Of a stretch of 64,000 bases of DNA, positions 1-9,353 are shown one piece after another. The notes under the pieces were generated by a model, which saw only the letters and a list, made by a program, of their open reading frames with translations, searched no databases and had not been told where the DNA came from. The stretch's first letter is position 1. Each line of letters starts with the position of its first letter. Position numbers and translations under genes: made by a program. The stretch is from an uncultured Lachnotalea sp. (GTDB taxonomy: Bacteria; Bacillota; Clostridia; Lachnospirales; Lachnospiraceae), in contig CAMSZT010000001.1 of the NCBI GenBank assembly GCA_947066815.1, forward strand, positions 177,832 to 241,831, in the 5' to 3' direction.

Positions 1-471
1 CTTGAACACCTTGCTGGGATCGGAAGCCGCGCCATTGGAGCCTGCATGACGATGGAATTTGGAACCGTGGGCCATGGGGCCTCTGTGCTGTCCGTGACGC
101 TTGATGGCGCCCTGGAAGCCCTTGCCCTTGGAGATCGCAGTGGCATCCACCTTGTCGCCGGCCGCAAAAATGTCGGCCTTGATCTCGTCCGCCACCTTGT
201 AGTCTTCCGCATTCTCAAACCGGAATTCTCTGATATATCTCTTATAGGATACGCCCGCCTTGTCGAACTGTCCCTTGCGGGGCTTGTTCACCAGCTTCTC
301 CCGAATGTCGGCAAAGCCTACCTGCACTGCCGCATAGCCGTCGTTCTCAACCGTCTTCACCTGGGTCACGACGCAGGGGCCGGCCTGTAACACCGTCACG
401 GGGATGAGGGCTCCGTCCTCGGTAAACACCTGGGTCATCCCGACCTTTGTTGCTAAAATCGCTTTCTTCAT
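1..471 (-). CDS. rplC: 50S ribosomal protein L3, 3' end cut by window edge
   Basis: Ribosomal protein uL3, a large-subunit component placed early in 50S assembly. The leftward frame begins [16 protein letters not shown], the usual L3 N-terminus, and carries the later [18 protein letters not shown] conserved stretch in the form [16 protein letters not shown]. The first 157 codons are inside the window and the C-terminus lies beyond base 1. The ATG at 471 follows an AGGAGG site at good spacing. It lies 90 bases downstream of rpsJ in the same direction, the normal start of an S10 operon, so it is expected to share the rpsJ promoter and leader. Confidence 0.97.
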   Translation of the reverse strand, partial: MKKAILATKVGMTQVFTEDGALIPVTVLQAGPCVVTQVKTVENDGYAAVQVGFADIREKLVNKPRKGQFDKAGVSYKRYIREFRFENAEDYKVADEIKADIFAAGDKVDATAISKGKGFQGAIKRHGQHRGPMAHGSKFHRHAGSNGAASDPSKVFK

Positions 472-561
472 TTTCTACCTCCTGTTATTCTACAGCGGAT
501 TACCGCATGGGCAATCATCCTAGAACAGGCCGAAACCAATTCTGGATCTCTTTATGATTCA

Positions 562-879
562 TCACTTCGTCTTCATCTTGATGTCGATGTAAACACCGGC
601 AGGCATCTCCAGTCTGGAAAGGGCATCCACGGTCTTCTGTGTGGGGGCCGTGATGTCGATGAGCCTCTTGTGGGTCCTCTGCTCGAACTGCTCTCTGGAA
701 TCCTTGTACTTGTGGACGGCACGAAGGATCGTGATAACCTCTTTCTTCGTGGGCAGCGGCACAGGCCCGCTCACCTGAGATCCGGTTTTCTTTACAGTTT
801 CGATGATCTTTCCAGCAGACTGATCGACCAGCTGATGGTCATACGCCTTCAAAGTGATCCGCATTACTTGACTTGCCAT
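562..879 (-). CDS. rpsJ: 30S ribosomal protein S10
   Basis: Ribosomal protein uS10 (105 residues), also the NusE transcription antitermination factor. The protein starts [20 protein letters not shown], and the family motifs around [13 protein letters not shown] and the C-terminal GVYIDIKMK are present at normal length. The frame stays open further upstream into the leader, but the ATG at 879 is preceded by AAAAGGAGG and is where homology begins, so the longer frame is rejected. It is the first gene of the S10 operon, followed by rplC. Confidence 0.98.
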   Translation of the reverse strand: MASQVMRITLKAYDHQLVDQSAGKIIETVKKTGSQVSGPVPLPTKKEVITILRAVHKYKDSREQFEQRTHKRLIDITAPTQKTVDALSRLEMPAGVYIDIKMKTK

Positions 880-1110
880 AAAAAAAGTCGCCTCCTTTTC
901 GCACTTTTCAATGTAAGTACGACAAGCGGTGACTGTACACTCTCCCGTGTGTATCCTAACGACCCACACGTCATTTCTACTTCTTATCGGTAGATGGTTC
1001 CTCTGTACAGTGACTTGTCGCCAGTTTCCTAACTTGACATTCGCTCCACGGAAAACCTGCCACATAGGGGCAGCAACCTCTCGCTTCCTCGCTATCATGT
1101 CACAGCACGG
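880..1110 (-). promoter_or_regulatory. Structured 5' leader of the S10 operon
   Basis: About 230 bases lie between the predicted transcription start and rpsJ. The RNA can form a long stem: 920-926 (CGACAAG) pairs with 1014-1020 (CTTGTCG), and after a small internal loop 932-939 (ACTGTACA) pairs with 1004-1011 (TGTACAGT). Smaller hairpins are possible inside. A leader of this size and structure fits autoregulation by a ribosomal protein, as known for L4 acting on the E. coli S10 leader. Which protein would bind here is not visible from the sequence. Confidence 0.6.
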
Positions 1111-1113
1111 ATT

Positions 1114-1142
1114 ATTATACATGAAGCGCCCACAAATTGCAA
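1114..1142 (-). promoter_or_regulatory. Promoter of the S10 operon
   Basis: On the minus strand TTGCAA (1137-1142), a 17-base spacer and a perfect TATAAT (1114-1119). Initiation would fall near 1107. The -35 box starts only 23 bases beyond the stop codon of the surface-protein remnant. Confidence 0.85.
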
Positions 1143-1164
1143 GAGGTTTTTTATTATTTTTCGG

Positions 1165-2810
1165 TCAATCGTTTGGTGCCGCGGAAACTGCGACCACATA
1201 ATTCTGAGACGCGATGTCCACCGCACTTTGCACCGTTCCGCCTTCTATAACCGCTTTCCCGCTCCCCTGGATGCTCAGCGTACTGGTCTTAGGGCCGCGC
1301 TTCTCCAGGGTTCCGCTCTTCAGCGTAAGGGTACCTCTCACGGCCACCAGGTTTTCATTTCCCGTGATGTCCGGCCGGTCGGTGATCCCGCCCTGCCCGC
1401 CTTCCGAATTATCCTGGATCGTCAAAGCTCCTCCGGGCTCAACCGCAAGCGCATCGACCCGTTTTACAGCCATGGTAACCGTATGGCCGGTAAGATCCAG
1501 GGTCAAAGCCTTCTCAACGGAAATGGCATCTGCATTCTCCACGTCCGCCAGGAGAGTGATCGTGCCACCATCCTCCGCATTTCGGAATGCTTCCCGCAGG
1601 GTTTCGTACCTGGTCTCACCGATCTGGGCCACATAATGCCTTGCAGGCTCGACCACGCAGTTCTTTGTCGCCTCGTCTTTCAGATAAGCGACGTATCCCG
1701 GCTTCTGCGCATAGAGATCGACTTCCGGCTACTCCATACCCACATAGGTGCCGCCGGTGAGGACCGCCTGGAAATGAGTTCCCTTTCCTTCTTCTTTCAC
1801 TACAAACGCATCTGACGTAAAAGTTCCCGCCAAAATCTGATTATCATAGCTATCCGTAACCGTGTCCGCATGGAACACTGTTTTTCCCGCCTCGGCCTTT
1901 ACCTTTTCTCCTGTGATCTTCAGCGCATATTTTTCTTTCAGACGTATCGCATTTCCTACCGTACTTACCGTCTCTACGCCCCCGCCCTCAATAGTGACAC
2001 TGCCCTGCCCGTAAACGTCGATCGTTGCCGGGGCATCACTGCGTATGGTTCCGCCTTTGACTGTCACTTTACCGTTGTTCTCTACATTGACTGCCTTCAT
2101 GGCGCGGGTATCCAATACGCCGTTGTTCAGGACGAATTCTCCCTCAACTTTGATCACCTGCGCATTTCTGTTTGACCAGGGTGCGGTGATCGTTCCCTTA
2201 TGTCCGTCGGAAGCATCGTCCACGGCCAGCTTTCCATCCTCGCCGATCGTAAACGCCATCAACACTCCGGACTTGGGCGATTCGACCGTCTTTCCGTTCA
2301 GATCCAGCGTCACCGCTTTTCCTGCTATGGCAATGGCAGTGTCGATACCGGTGTCCTCCAGGACCTTGACGGTCTCGCCGTCCCTCGCCGCCGCAAAAGC
2401 CGCCTCCAGCGTCTGGTACTGCTTTCCGGTAACCTCGGCCACGCTGGGCTTGACCTTGTCAATGACGTAAGTTCCTTTCTCATCCGGCAGTTCCACAGCC
2501 TCATATCCATCTATCACATACGGATCAAGTTCTGCTTTGTCCACGCCGCCTTTAAAAGTTCCGCCGGCAATCGTCGGTGCAAATCTTCCTTCGTCTTTCA
2601 CAAGCTTCTGCGCCTTCATTTCACCGGAACTGATCTGAACCTTGACAACCGCATTGTTCGATGAGGAAAAGACGGCCTTCCCGGCGCTGATCTTCGCATC
2701 GGAGATACGGACTTCTCCCGGATTGTTGATTCCGGAATAGTAAAATGCCATCTGCGAAGAAACAATCTCTCCGCCGTATATCCGGGAGCACGTCTGAACC
2801 GTTCGGTTAC
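1165..2810 (-). pseudogene. Remnant of a repetitive beta-helix surface protein with an internal amber codon
   Basis: Leftward reading gives repeats of the type YxTLxxAFxxAxDGxT, followed by TLDLNGKTV and KVTVKGGTI, the look of a right-handed beta-helix adhesin from gut Clostridia. The frame is interrupted by TAG at 1729-1731 (the codons GGT ATG GAG TAG CCG), and on both sides the repeats continue in the same frame. No signal peptide or start region is present upstream. Near 2810 the sequence changes to a transposase fragment on the other strand. The gene also lacks any cell-wall anchor before its stop at 1165. I read it as a doubly truncated relic. Whether the amber codon or the truncation came first cannot be told. 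Confidence 0.75.
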
Positions 2811-2822
2811 TGATTCCCCTGT

Positions 2823-3177
2823 ATGAATATCGAACTATATGGCGGCGCCCGAACCCTCTATCTTTATACCAGGGGCACCGTAGGGGATCCGCCAGAGGCT
2901 CTCCGGCAACTGCTGCGCTATATGGAGCAAAGCACCGACGAAAACGCAGTCAATGACAGCCTGAAAACAAATCCACCATATGGTGGAGACCGTGAAACGG
3001 GACGGGGAGGTGGCATTAAGCTATATGAAATCCCGGGATCGAGAGGAACGGATCCGCAAAGAAGAACGGCAAAAGGTTGAGCAGGAAAAACAACTGATCC
3101 TGTCGGAGAACCAGCGGCTTCGGGAGGAGATTGCCCGCTACAAAAAGGAATTGGCCGAGCTTTCCGGCCGCTCTTGA
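2823..3177 (+). pseudogene. C-terminal fragment of an Rpn / PD-(D/E)XK family transposase, frameshifted
   Basis: Two overlapping rightward frames make one protein tail. The first reads RTLYLYTRGTVGDPPEALRQ and on to NDSLKT. The second continues HHMVETVKRDGEVALSYMK and ends in a charged coiled coil (EERIRKEERQKVEQEKQ). This is the usual end of Rpn-type recombination-promoting nucleases. One extra A near 2970 (ACAAATCC where ACAATCC would keep the frame) joins them out of phase, and a stop lies just before the first residue. The catalytic N-terminal domain is absent, so this is dead mobile-element debris. Confidence 0.75.
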
Positions 3178-3201
3178 CAAACCGTCAATTTTCTGTATAA
3201 T
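3174..3201 (+). promoter_or_regulatory. Promoter of the riboflavin operon
   Basis: TTGACA (3174-3179), a 16-base spacer and TATAAT (3196-3201), placed 20 bases before the FMN riboswitch. The -35 box overlaps the TGA stop of the transposase remnant. Confidence 0.88.
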
Positions 3202-3220
3202 TGGAAACTAAGTGAATAAG

Positions 3221-3347
3221 TCTTCAGGGCAGGGTGCGATTCCCTACCGGTGGTATAGCCCACGAGCCCTTTGCCGGCGATGGCGGCAGGGCAGGATTCG
3301 GTGAAATTCCGAGGCCGACAGTGACAGTCTGGATGGAAGAAGATGAC
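3221..3347 (+). promoter_or_regulatory. FMN riboswitch (RFN element)
   Basis: Conserved RFN blocks are visible in order: TCTTCAGGGCAGGGTG at the 5' side, ACCGGTGGTATAGCCC, GAATTCGGTGAAATTCCGA-like sequence around 3296-3312, CGACAGTGACAGTCTGGATG, and GAAGA closing helix P1 with the initial TCTTC. The RNA senses flavin mononucleotide and turns off riboflavin synthesis genes when FMN is plentiful. It lies directly downstream of the promoter and upstream of two terminator-like hairpins and ribD. Confidence 0.96.
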
Positions 3348-3374
3348 GATACGGCACAGGTTTGATCTGCGCAG

Positions 3375-3416
3375 AAAACTGCCCTGGAATGTTTTTCATT
3401 CCAGGGCAGTTTTGTA
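3375..3416 (+). terminator. First riboswitch-controlled terminator
   Basis: A 17-bp perfect stem, 3375-3391 with 3397-3413, with loop TTTTT, ends in a U-run. Its 5' arm contains CTGCCCTG (3379-3386), complementary to CAGGGCAG (3225-3232) in the FMN-binding core, so aptamer core and terminator can compete. Confidence 0.85.
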
Positions 3417-3435
3417 CAGGTCCACACCGGCCGCC

Positions 3436-3470
3436 TGCCCTGAACGATCTGTTCCGGGCATTTTTCTTTT
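3436..3470 (+). terminator. Second terminator-like hairpin before ribD
   Basis: TGCCC (3436-3440) pairs with GGGCA (3456-3460) and GAAC with GTTC inside it, followed by TTTTTCTTTT, directly in front of the ribD ribosome-binding site. Bases 3434-3444 (CCTGCCCTGAA) are perfectly complementary to 3223-3233 in the aptamer. Confidence 0.6.
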
Positions 3471-3483
3471 GGGAGGAATCGAC

Positions 3484-4590
3484 ATGAACGACAGCGATTA
3501 TATGCAGCTTGCCCTTCGGCTTGCCGGCCGGGGCGCAGGATGGGTCTCGCCCAATCCCATGGTGGGGGCCGTCCTCGTGAAGGATGGGAAGATCATCGGG
3601 CAGGGATGGCATGAGGCATACGGCGGCCCCCATGCCGAACGGAACGCCCTAGCTTCCTGCGGAGAGGACCCTGCGGGGGCCACCATGTACGTGACGCTGG
3701 AGCCCTGCTGCCACCAGGGGAAGCAGCCGCCCTGCACGGATGCGATCCTGGAGGCCGGTATCCGGCGGGTGGTGACCGGCTCCGTGGATCCCAATCCCCT
3801 CGTGGCGGGGAAGGGGATCCGGATCCTGAGAGAGCACGGCATGGAGGTGACGGAGCATGTCCTGGAGGAGGAATGCAGCCGGCTGAACGAGGTGTTCTTC
3901 CATTACATTCAGACAAAACGCCCCTTCGTGGTCATGAAATACGCCATGACCCTGGACGGGAAGATCGCCGCTTTTACCGGGGAATCCAAATGGATCACGG
4001 GGGAGGCCGCCAGGGAGCACGTCCACCGGCAGAGACACCGGTATACGGCCATCATGGCGGGAGTCGGGACCGTACTGGCCGACGACCCGCTCCTCACCTG
4101 CCGCATGCCCGGCGGAAAAAATCCCGTCCGCATCATCTGCGACACCGGGCTCCGCACGCCCCTCACCTCGCAGGCGGTCTCCACGGCAGGACAGGTGCCG
4201 ACCATCCTTGCGACCTGCTCTGGGGACCGTGAACGATGGGCCGCCTACGAAAAAGCCGGCTGCCGCATCCTGTTCGTGGACAAAAAAGGCGGCCATATCG
4301 ACCTTGAGGCCCTTATGGAGGCCCTTGGCCGGGACGGGATCGACAGCATTCTCCTGGAGGGCGGCGGCACCCTCAACTGGTCGGCCCTGGAAAGCGGCAT
4401 CGTCCGGAAGGTGCAGGCTTACCTGGCCCCCAAGCTGTTCGGCGGGCGGGATGCCAGGACGCCGGTGGAGGGCGACGGCGTCCCCTCTCCCTCCAATGCG
4501 TTCTTTCTGAAAAACAGCACCGTCATAAGACTGGGAGAAGATTTTCTGATTGAAAGCGAGGTGTGTCCCCATGTTCACCGGGATCATTGA
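3484..4590 (+). CDS. ribD: Bifunctional riboflavin deaminase/reductase RibD
   Basis: Carries out the second and third steps of riboflavin synthesis: deamination of the pyrimidine from GTP, then NADPH reduction of the ribose side chain. It has 368 residues. The N-terminal cytidine-deaminase-like domain shows HAE at 50-52 and the zinc cysteines in TLEPCCHQGKQPPC (C75 and C84). The C-terminal half has the dihydrofolate-reductase-like fold with MTLDGKIA and ILLEGGGTLN. The ATG at 3484 has GGGAGGAA before it, and the earlier in-frame start lies inside the riboswitch and is unlikely. It is the first gene of the FMN-controlled operon and overlaps ribE by 20 bases. Confidence 0.97.
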   Translation: MNDSDYMQLALRLAGRGAGWVSPNPMVGAVLVKDGKIIGQGWHEAYGGPHAERNALASCGEDPAGATMYVTLEPCCHQGKQPPCTDAILEAGIRRVVTGSVDPNPLVAGKGIRILREHGMEVTEHVLEEECSRLNEVFFHYIQTKRPFVVMKYAMTLDGKIAAFTGESKWITGEAAREHVHRQRHRYTAIMAGVGTVLADDPLLTCRMPGGKNPVRIICDTGLRTPLTSQAVSTAGQVPTILATCSGDRERWAAYEKAGCRILFVDKKGGHIDLEALMEALGRDGIDSILLEGGGTLNWSALESGIVRKVQAYLAPKLFGGRDARTPVEGDGVPSPSNAFFLKNSTVIRLGEDFLIESEVCPHVHRDH

Positions 4591-5251
4591 AGAGACAGGA
4601 ACCATAGGGCGGATCCGGCGGGGCGTCCATTCCGCCCTGCTCACCGTCTGTGCCGAGAAGGTATTGACGGGCACAAAGGTCGGCCACAGCATTGCCGTGA
4701 ACGGTGTCTGCCTGACGGTCACGGACCTCTCCCCCGGATGCTTCTCGGCAGATGTCATGCACGAGACCCTGAACCGTTCCTCCCTGGCGGGCCTTTCCTG
4801 CGGCAGCCGTGTAAACCTGGAGCGGGCCATGGCCGCAGACGGCCGCTTCGGCGGACACATCGTCGCCGGGCACGTGGACGGAGTCGGGAGGATCGCACGC
4901 ATCCGCCGGGACGATACGGCCGTCTGGTACACGGTAGAGGCAGCTCCGGAGGTTCTCCGCTATGTTGTGGAAAAAGGCTCCATCACCGTGGACGGCATCA
5001 GCCTGACCGTGGCGGCCGTCACCCGGAAGGATTTTTCCGTCTCCGCCATTCCCCACACGGTCAGCCACACAATCTTAAACGAGCGGACGGAGGGCAGCCT
5101 GGTCAACCTGGAGACAGACATCATCGGCAAATACGTGGAAAAGCTTCTCTTTTCCCATTCTCCAAGCCCGGCAGGCGGCGGGGGGGCCAATGACGGGGGA
5201 CCGGGAAACAGCGGCATCACCAGAGAATTTTTGTCCCGATACGGGTTTTAA
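4571..5251 (+). CDS. ribE: Riboflavin synthase, alpha chain
   Basis: Dismutates two molecules of 6,7-dimethyl-8-ribityllumazine into riboflavin and a pyrimidine that is recycled to RibH. The N-terminus [10 protein letters not shown] is the family signature. Two lumazine-binding repeats are present, each with a GHxVxGHVDG- or [13 protein letters not shown] block and each followed by a [14 protein letters not shown] block. The 226-residue protein carries a glycine-rich tail of about 30 residues not typical of the family core. The ATG at 4571 lies inside the ribD end behind GAGG, suggesting translational coupling. Confidence 0.96.
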   Translation: MFTGIIEETGTIGRIRRGVHSALLTVCAEKVLTGTKVGHSIAVNGVCLTVTDLSPGCFSADVMHETLNRSSLAGLSCGSRVNLERAMAADGRFGGHIVAGHVDGVGRIARIRRDDTAVWYTVEAAPEVLRYVVEKGSITVDGISLTVAAVTRKDFSVSAIPHTVSHTILNERTEGSLVNLETDIIGKYVEKLLFSHSPSPAGGGGANDGGPGNSGITREFLSRYGF

Positions 5252-5262
5252 GGAGGACGATC

Positions 5263-6486
5263 ATGATACAGTTTCACACCATTGAAGAGGCCTTGGAGGA
5301 TCTCAGGAAGGGGCGGGTCATCCTGGTCACCGATGACGAGAACCGGGAAAACGAAGGGGATTTCATCTGTGCGGCCCAGTTTGCCACCACGGCCAACATC
5401 AATTTCATGGCAACCCATGGGAAAGGGCTGATCTGCATGCCCATGTCGGCGGAATACGTGCAGAGACTCAAAATCCCCCAGATGGTGACGCAGAACACCG
5501 ACAACCACGAGACGGCTTTTACGGTCTCCATCGACCACGTGGCCACTTCCACCGGCATTTCCGCCGCCGAACGTTCCGTCACGGCCCTGGCCTGCGTGGC
5601 GGAAGACGCAAAGCCGGAGGATTTCCGCCGGCCGGGCCACATGTTCCCGCTCCTGGCCAGAAAAAACGGCGTGCTGGAGCGGAACGGCCACACGGAAGCC
5701 ACGGTAGATCTGTGCCGTCTGGCCGGGCTGAAAGAGTGCGGGCTCTGCTGCGAGATCATGGGGGAGGACGGGACCATGATGCGCACGCCGGAGCTTTGGA
5801 AGCTGGCAAAGCGCTTCGACTTAAAGTTTGTCACCATAAAGGCCCTGCAGAACTACCGGAAATGCCACGAAAAGCTGGTGGACCGGGTGACCGCCGTCCA
5901 CCTGCCGACGAAATACGGAGATTTCAAGGCTTACGGCTTTGTCAACCGCCTGAACGGAGAACACCACGTGGCCCTGGTAAAGGGGAAGATCGGCGACGGA
6001 AAGGACGTGCTCTGCCGGGTCCACTCGGAATGTCTGACCGGGGACACCTTCGGCTCCCTCCGCTGTGACTGCGGCGAGCAGCTTGCCGCCTCCCTGTCCC
6101 GGATCGAGGCGGAGGGCCGCGGTGTCCTGCTCTACATGCGCCAGGAAGGGCGTGGCATCGGTCTGATCAACAAGCTCCGGGCCTACGAGCTGCAGGAGCA
6201 AGGCATGGACACCCTGGAGGCCAACCTGGCGCTGGGCTTCGCCGGGGACGAGCGGGAATACTACATCGGCGCCCAGATTTTGAAAGAGCTGGGTGTAAAC
6301 AGCATGCGGCTTCTGACCAACAATCCCGACAAGATCTACCAGCTCTCGGAATTCGGCCTGGAGATCACCGCCAGGCTCCCCATCCAGATGAACGCCACTC
6401 CCCACGACCTGTTTTATCTCAGGACCAAACAGGAACGCATGGGACACCTGCTTCACTATGAAAACGCCGACGAAAGTCAACCATAA
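5263..6486 (+). CDS. ribBA: Bifunctional DHBP synthase / GTP cyclohydrolase II
   Basis: Supplies both starting materials of riboflavin. The N-terminal half (about residues 1-200) makes 3,4-dihydroxy-2-butanone 4-phosphate from ribulose 5-phosphate, and the C-terminal half opens GTP. Visible motifs are [10 protein letters not shown] and RRPGHMFPL in the first domain, and in the second the zinc cluster in [17 protein letters not shown] and the RQEGRGIGL loop. Length is 407 residues, normal for the fusion. AAGGAGG precedes the ATG. It is the third gene of the FMN riboswitch operon. Confidence 0.97.
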   Translation: MIQFHTIEEALEDLRKGRVILVTDDENRENEGDFICAAQFATTANINFMATHGKGLICMPMSAEYVQRLKIPQMVTQNTDNHETAFTVSIDHVATSTGISAAERSVTALACVAEDAKPEDFRRPGHMFPLLARKNGVLERNGHTEATVDLCRLAGLKECGLCCEIMGEDGTMMRTPELWKLAKRFDLKFVTIKALQNYRKCHEKLVDRVTAVHLPTKYGDFKAYGFVNRLNGEHHVALVKGKIGDGKDVLCRVHSECLTGDTFGSLRCDCGEQLAASLSRIEAEGRGVLLYMRQEGRGIGLINKLRAYELQEQGMDTLEANLALGFAGDEREYYIGAQILKELGVNSMRLLTNNPDKIYQLSEFGLEITARLPIQMNATPHDLFYLRTKQERMGHLLHYENADESQP

Positions 6487-6516
6487 ACGATAATCACATT
6501 CAGGAGGGATCACACG

Positions 6517-6984
6517 ATGAAAACATTAGAGGGAAAGCTTGTCGCAAAAGATTTAAAGATCGGCATCGTCGCCGCAAGATTCAATGAGTTTATCACGTCG
6601 AAGCTTCTCGGAGGGGCCATGGACGGCCTCCTCCGCCACGAGGTGCAGGAGGAGGACATCCACGTCGCCTGGGTGCCTGGCGCCTTCGAGATCCCGCTGA
6701 TCGCATCCAAGATGGCGAAAAGCGGGACCTATGACGCCGTCATCTGCCTGGGTGCCGTGATCCGGGGCTCCACCAGCCACTACGACTATGTCTGCAACGA
6801 GGTGTCGAAGGGAATCGCCGCCGTCTCCCTGGAAACCGGCGTTCCCGTCATGTTCGGCGTCCTCACCACGGAAAACATCGAGCAGGCCATCGAGCGGGCC
6901 GGCACCAAGGCCGGAAACAAGGGCTACGACTGCGCTCTGGGCGCCATCGAAATGGTGAACCTGATCCGCCAGATCGAACCGTGA
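6517..6984 (+). CDS. ribH: 6,7-dimethyl-8-ribityllumazine synthase
   Basis: Condenses the RibB product with the aminopyrimidine product of RibD to give the substrate of RibE. The 155-residue protein has the family landmarks AARFNEFIT near the start, [23 protein letters not shown] with the phosphate-binding region, and [18 protein letters not shown] good AGGAGG lies before the ATG. It is the last gene of the operon. The next gene runs in the opposite direction, with only weak hairpins in the 49-base gap. Confidence 0.97.
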   Translation: MKTLEGKLVAKDLKIGIVAARFNEFITSKLLGGAMDGLLRHEVQEEDIHVAWVPGAFEIPLIASKMAKSGTYDAVICLGAVIRGSTSHYDYVCNEVSKGIAAVSLETGVPVMFGVLTTENIEQAIERAGTKAGNKGYDCALGAIEMVNLIRQIEP

Positions 6985-7033
6985 CAGATCAGGCCGAAGA
7001 AACCGGAGCCTGGTCTCCCTGTCTGCAAGATTT

Positions 7034-8527
7034 TTAAAAATACTGCAGGCCGCAGAGCTGCCGGAACTCCTGGTAATGCAGATCCCAGGCTCCCGCCTCC
7101 TTCGGCTCAAACCGTTCCAAAGCCACGCTCCTTTGCATGACCGCACGGGCCTCCTCATCGCCGGAGAGCTCCCCCGCCCCCACCGCCTGCATCAGCAGAT
7201 TCCCGGCGGCGGCCGCCTCCCCCGGCCCTGCGGTGACCGGAAGATTCAGGGCGGATGCCAGCATCTCATTTAAGAAGGCAACCTTGCTGGTCCCGCCCAC
7301 CACGTACAGGGTATCCACCCTTCTCCCCGTGGTGCGCTGCAGGGCCTCCAGCCCATAGCGGCATTTAAAGGCAATGCTCTCATAGATAATCCTGGCCATC
7401 TGGCCCACGTCATTCTGCCCCACCCTTCTCTGGCCGGTCTGTTCCAACCAGGAGACCACCGCCTCCGTCATATCCTCCGGATTGTAAAAGGCCGGATCAT
7501 CCGTGTCGATAAACCCATAAAAGGGCTCTGCCTGCGCCGCCATGGCCGCGATCGAGTCGTAGCTGCAGGCAATCCCCCTCCTCTCCCATGCCTGGCGGCA
7601 CTCCTGGATGATCCACATGGCACAGACATTCCGTTTTAACAGCGTCTTCCCGAAGGCAAGCGCCGTATTGGACAGGTTGTATTGATAGGAAAGGGAAAGG
7701 TCCGCAGGTTCCGAAAGTTCCATGCTGACCAGATACCAGCTTCCGGTGGAGATAAAGGCCCAGTTCTCCCCCGGCCTTGCCGGCACGGCCACCCCCGCCG
7801 CCGAGGTGTCGTGAACCGGCGGCGCAATCACCTCGAACCGGTTCAGGCCAAGCCGGCCGGCAAGGCTTTCCGAAATCTGCCCCAGACAACGGCCCGACCA
7901 GACGACGGGCGGCTTAAGGCTCCCCGGCAATCCAAAAAGATCAAACACCTCCTGCTCCCACTTCTGCTTTCTCATACTGAAAAGCTGGGAATAAGAGGCC
8001 GCAGAAATCTCAGAGCATACCTTTCCTGAGAAAAAAAACATCAGAAGATCGCCCAGGTGCAGAATTTTATTTCCGTGCTCCAGAAGCCTTGGATGTTCTC
8101 TCTTCACCGCCAGAAGCTGGCAGAGGGTGGAGTCCTGAATCCGCCTCTGCGTCGTCAGCTTGTAAAGATCCCGATAGCTGATCACCTGTTCCACCTCTTC
8201 CTGCATTCCCTCCGTCCGCTTGTCCCGGTAAAAGACCGGAAGGCCGAGAAGTTCCCCCTGGGGATTCACGATGCCGAAATCACTGGCCCAGGAATCCACG
8301 CCAAAGCCAGAAAGCACTATCCCCTCCCGGCCCAGCTGCTCCAGGATTTGGAAGATCTTATCATAGATCTCATAGACGTTGATCGACAGATGCCCTCGAA
8401 AAAATACACGGAGCGTCGCAAATCGTCCCGCCTCCCGCATCGTGAGCTTTCCCTCCTTCGTGAGGGTTCCCAGAAAGACTTTTCCTCCACTGCTCCCCAG
8501 ATCTGCCGCCAGATAGTTATTTGTCAT
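7034..8527 (-). CDS. FGGY-family carbohydrate kinase, rhamnulokinase-like
   Basis: ATP-dependent sugar kinase, 497 residues. The N-terminal phosphate-binding loop ADLGSSGGKVFLG, the substrate-side GVDSWASDFGIV and FYRDKRTEGM, and the C-terminal YVVGGTSKVAFLN glycine motif match the rhamnulokinase (RhaB) branch, whose members phosphorylate C1 of a ketose. A longer frame exists, but ACAGGAGGGG sits before the ATG at 8527. It is the last gene of a leftward catabolic operon (aldolase, ABC transporter, SDR, kinase). No sugar isomerase is present, so the substrate is likely already a ketose or is made into one by the neighbouring SDR. The exact sugar is unknown. Confidence 0.85.
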   Translation of the reverse strand: MTNNYLAADLGSSGGKVFLGTLTKEGKLTMREAGRFATLRVFFRGHLSINVYEIYDKIFQILEQLGREGIVLSGFGVDSWASDFGIVNPQGELLGLPVFYRDKRTEGMQEEVEQVISYRDLYKLTTQRRIQDSTLCQLLAVKREHPRLLEHGNKILHLGDLLMFFFSGKVCSEISAASYSQLFSMRKQKWEQEVFDLFGLPGSLKPPVVWSGRCLGQISESLAGRLGLNRFEVIAPPVHDTSAAGVAVPARPGENWAFISTGSWYLVSMELSEPADLSLSYQYNLSNTALAFGKTLLKRNVCAMWIIQECRQAWERRGIACSYDSIAAMAAQAEPFYGFIDTDDPAFYNPEDMTEAVVSWLEQTGQRRVGQNDVGQMARIIYESIAFKCRYGLEALQRTTGRRVDTLYVVGGTSKVAFLNEMLASALNLPVTAGPGEAAAAGNLLMQAVGAGELSGDEEARAVMQRSVALERFEPKEAGAWDLHYQEFRQLCGLQYF

Positions 8528-8555
8528 GTTCCCCTCCTGTATGCCCATAAATTTC

Positions 8556-9323
8556 TCAATTGATGGTAAAGCCTCCGTCTACCACCAAATTCGCCCCGTT
8601 GATCATCGCCGCCGCATCGCTGGCAAGATACACAAAGGCCATGGCGATCTCGTCCATCTCCGCAAACCTCCCCGCCGGGATCTGGGCCAAATGGGCAGCC
8701 CCCCGCTCGCCGACCCAGTAATCCTTTGCCATCGGTGTCATAACCACCGTGGGCGCCACAGAATTTACTGTGATCCCATATTTTCCCCACTCCAGAGCCA
8801 GATCTCTCGTCACTGCCATGAGTCCTGCCTTGCTGGCGGAATAGGCCACATGGCCGTGAAGAGCCACCACACCCGCCTGGGATGACATATTGATGATCCG
8901 TCCGCCCCTCCCCTGCCGAAGCATGATCCGACCGGCGACCTGGGAGACAAAAAACACCGCATTCAAATTGACATTGATCACACGGAGAAATTCTTCTTTG
9001 GTGATCTTTTCCGCAGGAGTCCCGGAACCAAGGCCGGCGATGTTGCACACAATGTCGATGCCCCCTGCCGTTCTCAAAACCTCTTGGAACGAAGCTTCCA
9101 CCTGATCATAATCCGTCAGATCAGCCGTAAGGCCAAGAGTCCCGTTCCCAATCTCCTCTGCAGCCTCCCCGACTCTCGGATCCCGGTCCAGAATCACAAC
9201 CCTGGCCCCCTTCCTCACCATCATGCCCGCCGTCGCACGGCCGATTCCGCTGGCCCCGCCTGTAATGACTGCCGTCTTTCCCTCCAGACTCAGATTTTCA
9301 TCAAATCCCTGATATTGATTCAT
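8556..9323 (-). CDS. SDR-family sugar or polyol dehydrogenase
   Basis: Classical short-chain dehydrogenase/reductase, 255 residues. Visible are the cofactor loop TGGASGIGRA, an acidic residue after the second strand (ILDRD) favouring NAD(H), the NNAG position occupied by CNIAG, the catalytic serine in NMSSQAG, and the YSASK active-site pair. The C-terminus INGANLVVDGGFTIN is typical. Between transporter and kinase in a catabolic operon, the likely role is oxidation of a polyol, or of a sugar alcohol made from the imported sugar, to a ketose. The substrate is not readable from the sequence. Confidence 0.85.
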   Translation of the reverse strand: MNQYQGFDENLSLEGKTAVITGGASGIGRATAGMMVRKGARVVILDRDPRVGEAAEEIGNGTLGLTADLTDYDQVEASFQEVLRTAGGIDIVCNIAGLGSGTPAEKITKEEFLRVINVNLNAVFFVSQVAGRIMLRQGRGGRIINMSSQAGVVALHGHVAYSASKAGLMAVTRDLALEWGKYGITVNSVAPTVVMTPMAKDYWVGERGAAHLAQIPAGRFAEMDEIAMAFVYLASDAAAMINGANLVVDGGFTIN

Positions 9324-9353
9324 GTGCTGTACTCCTTTCTGTCTGATACAGAA

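Noticed and set aside
562..1122. Extended rpsJ frame of 186 codons
   Set aside because: The added N-terminus crosses the promoter and leader. S10 similarity and the ribosome-binding site begin at 879.
1729..1731. Amber codons in the surface-protein remnant and in trpG as evidence of genetic-code change
   Set aside because: The surface gene is truncated at its upstream end and trpE next to trpG has a large deletion, so both sit in decaying genes. Intact genes here show no in-frame TAG.
6985..7033. Terminator between ribH and the kinase gene
   Set aside because: The possible stems contain wobble pairs or AT-only arms and no U-run after a GC stem.
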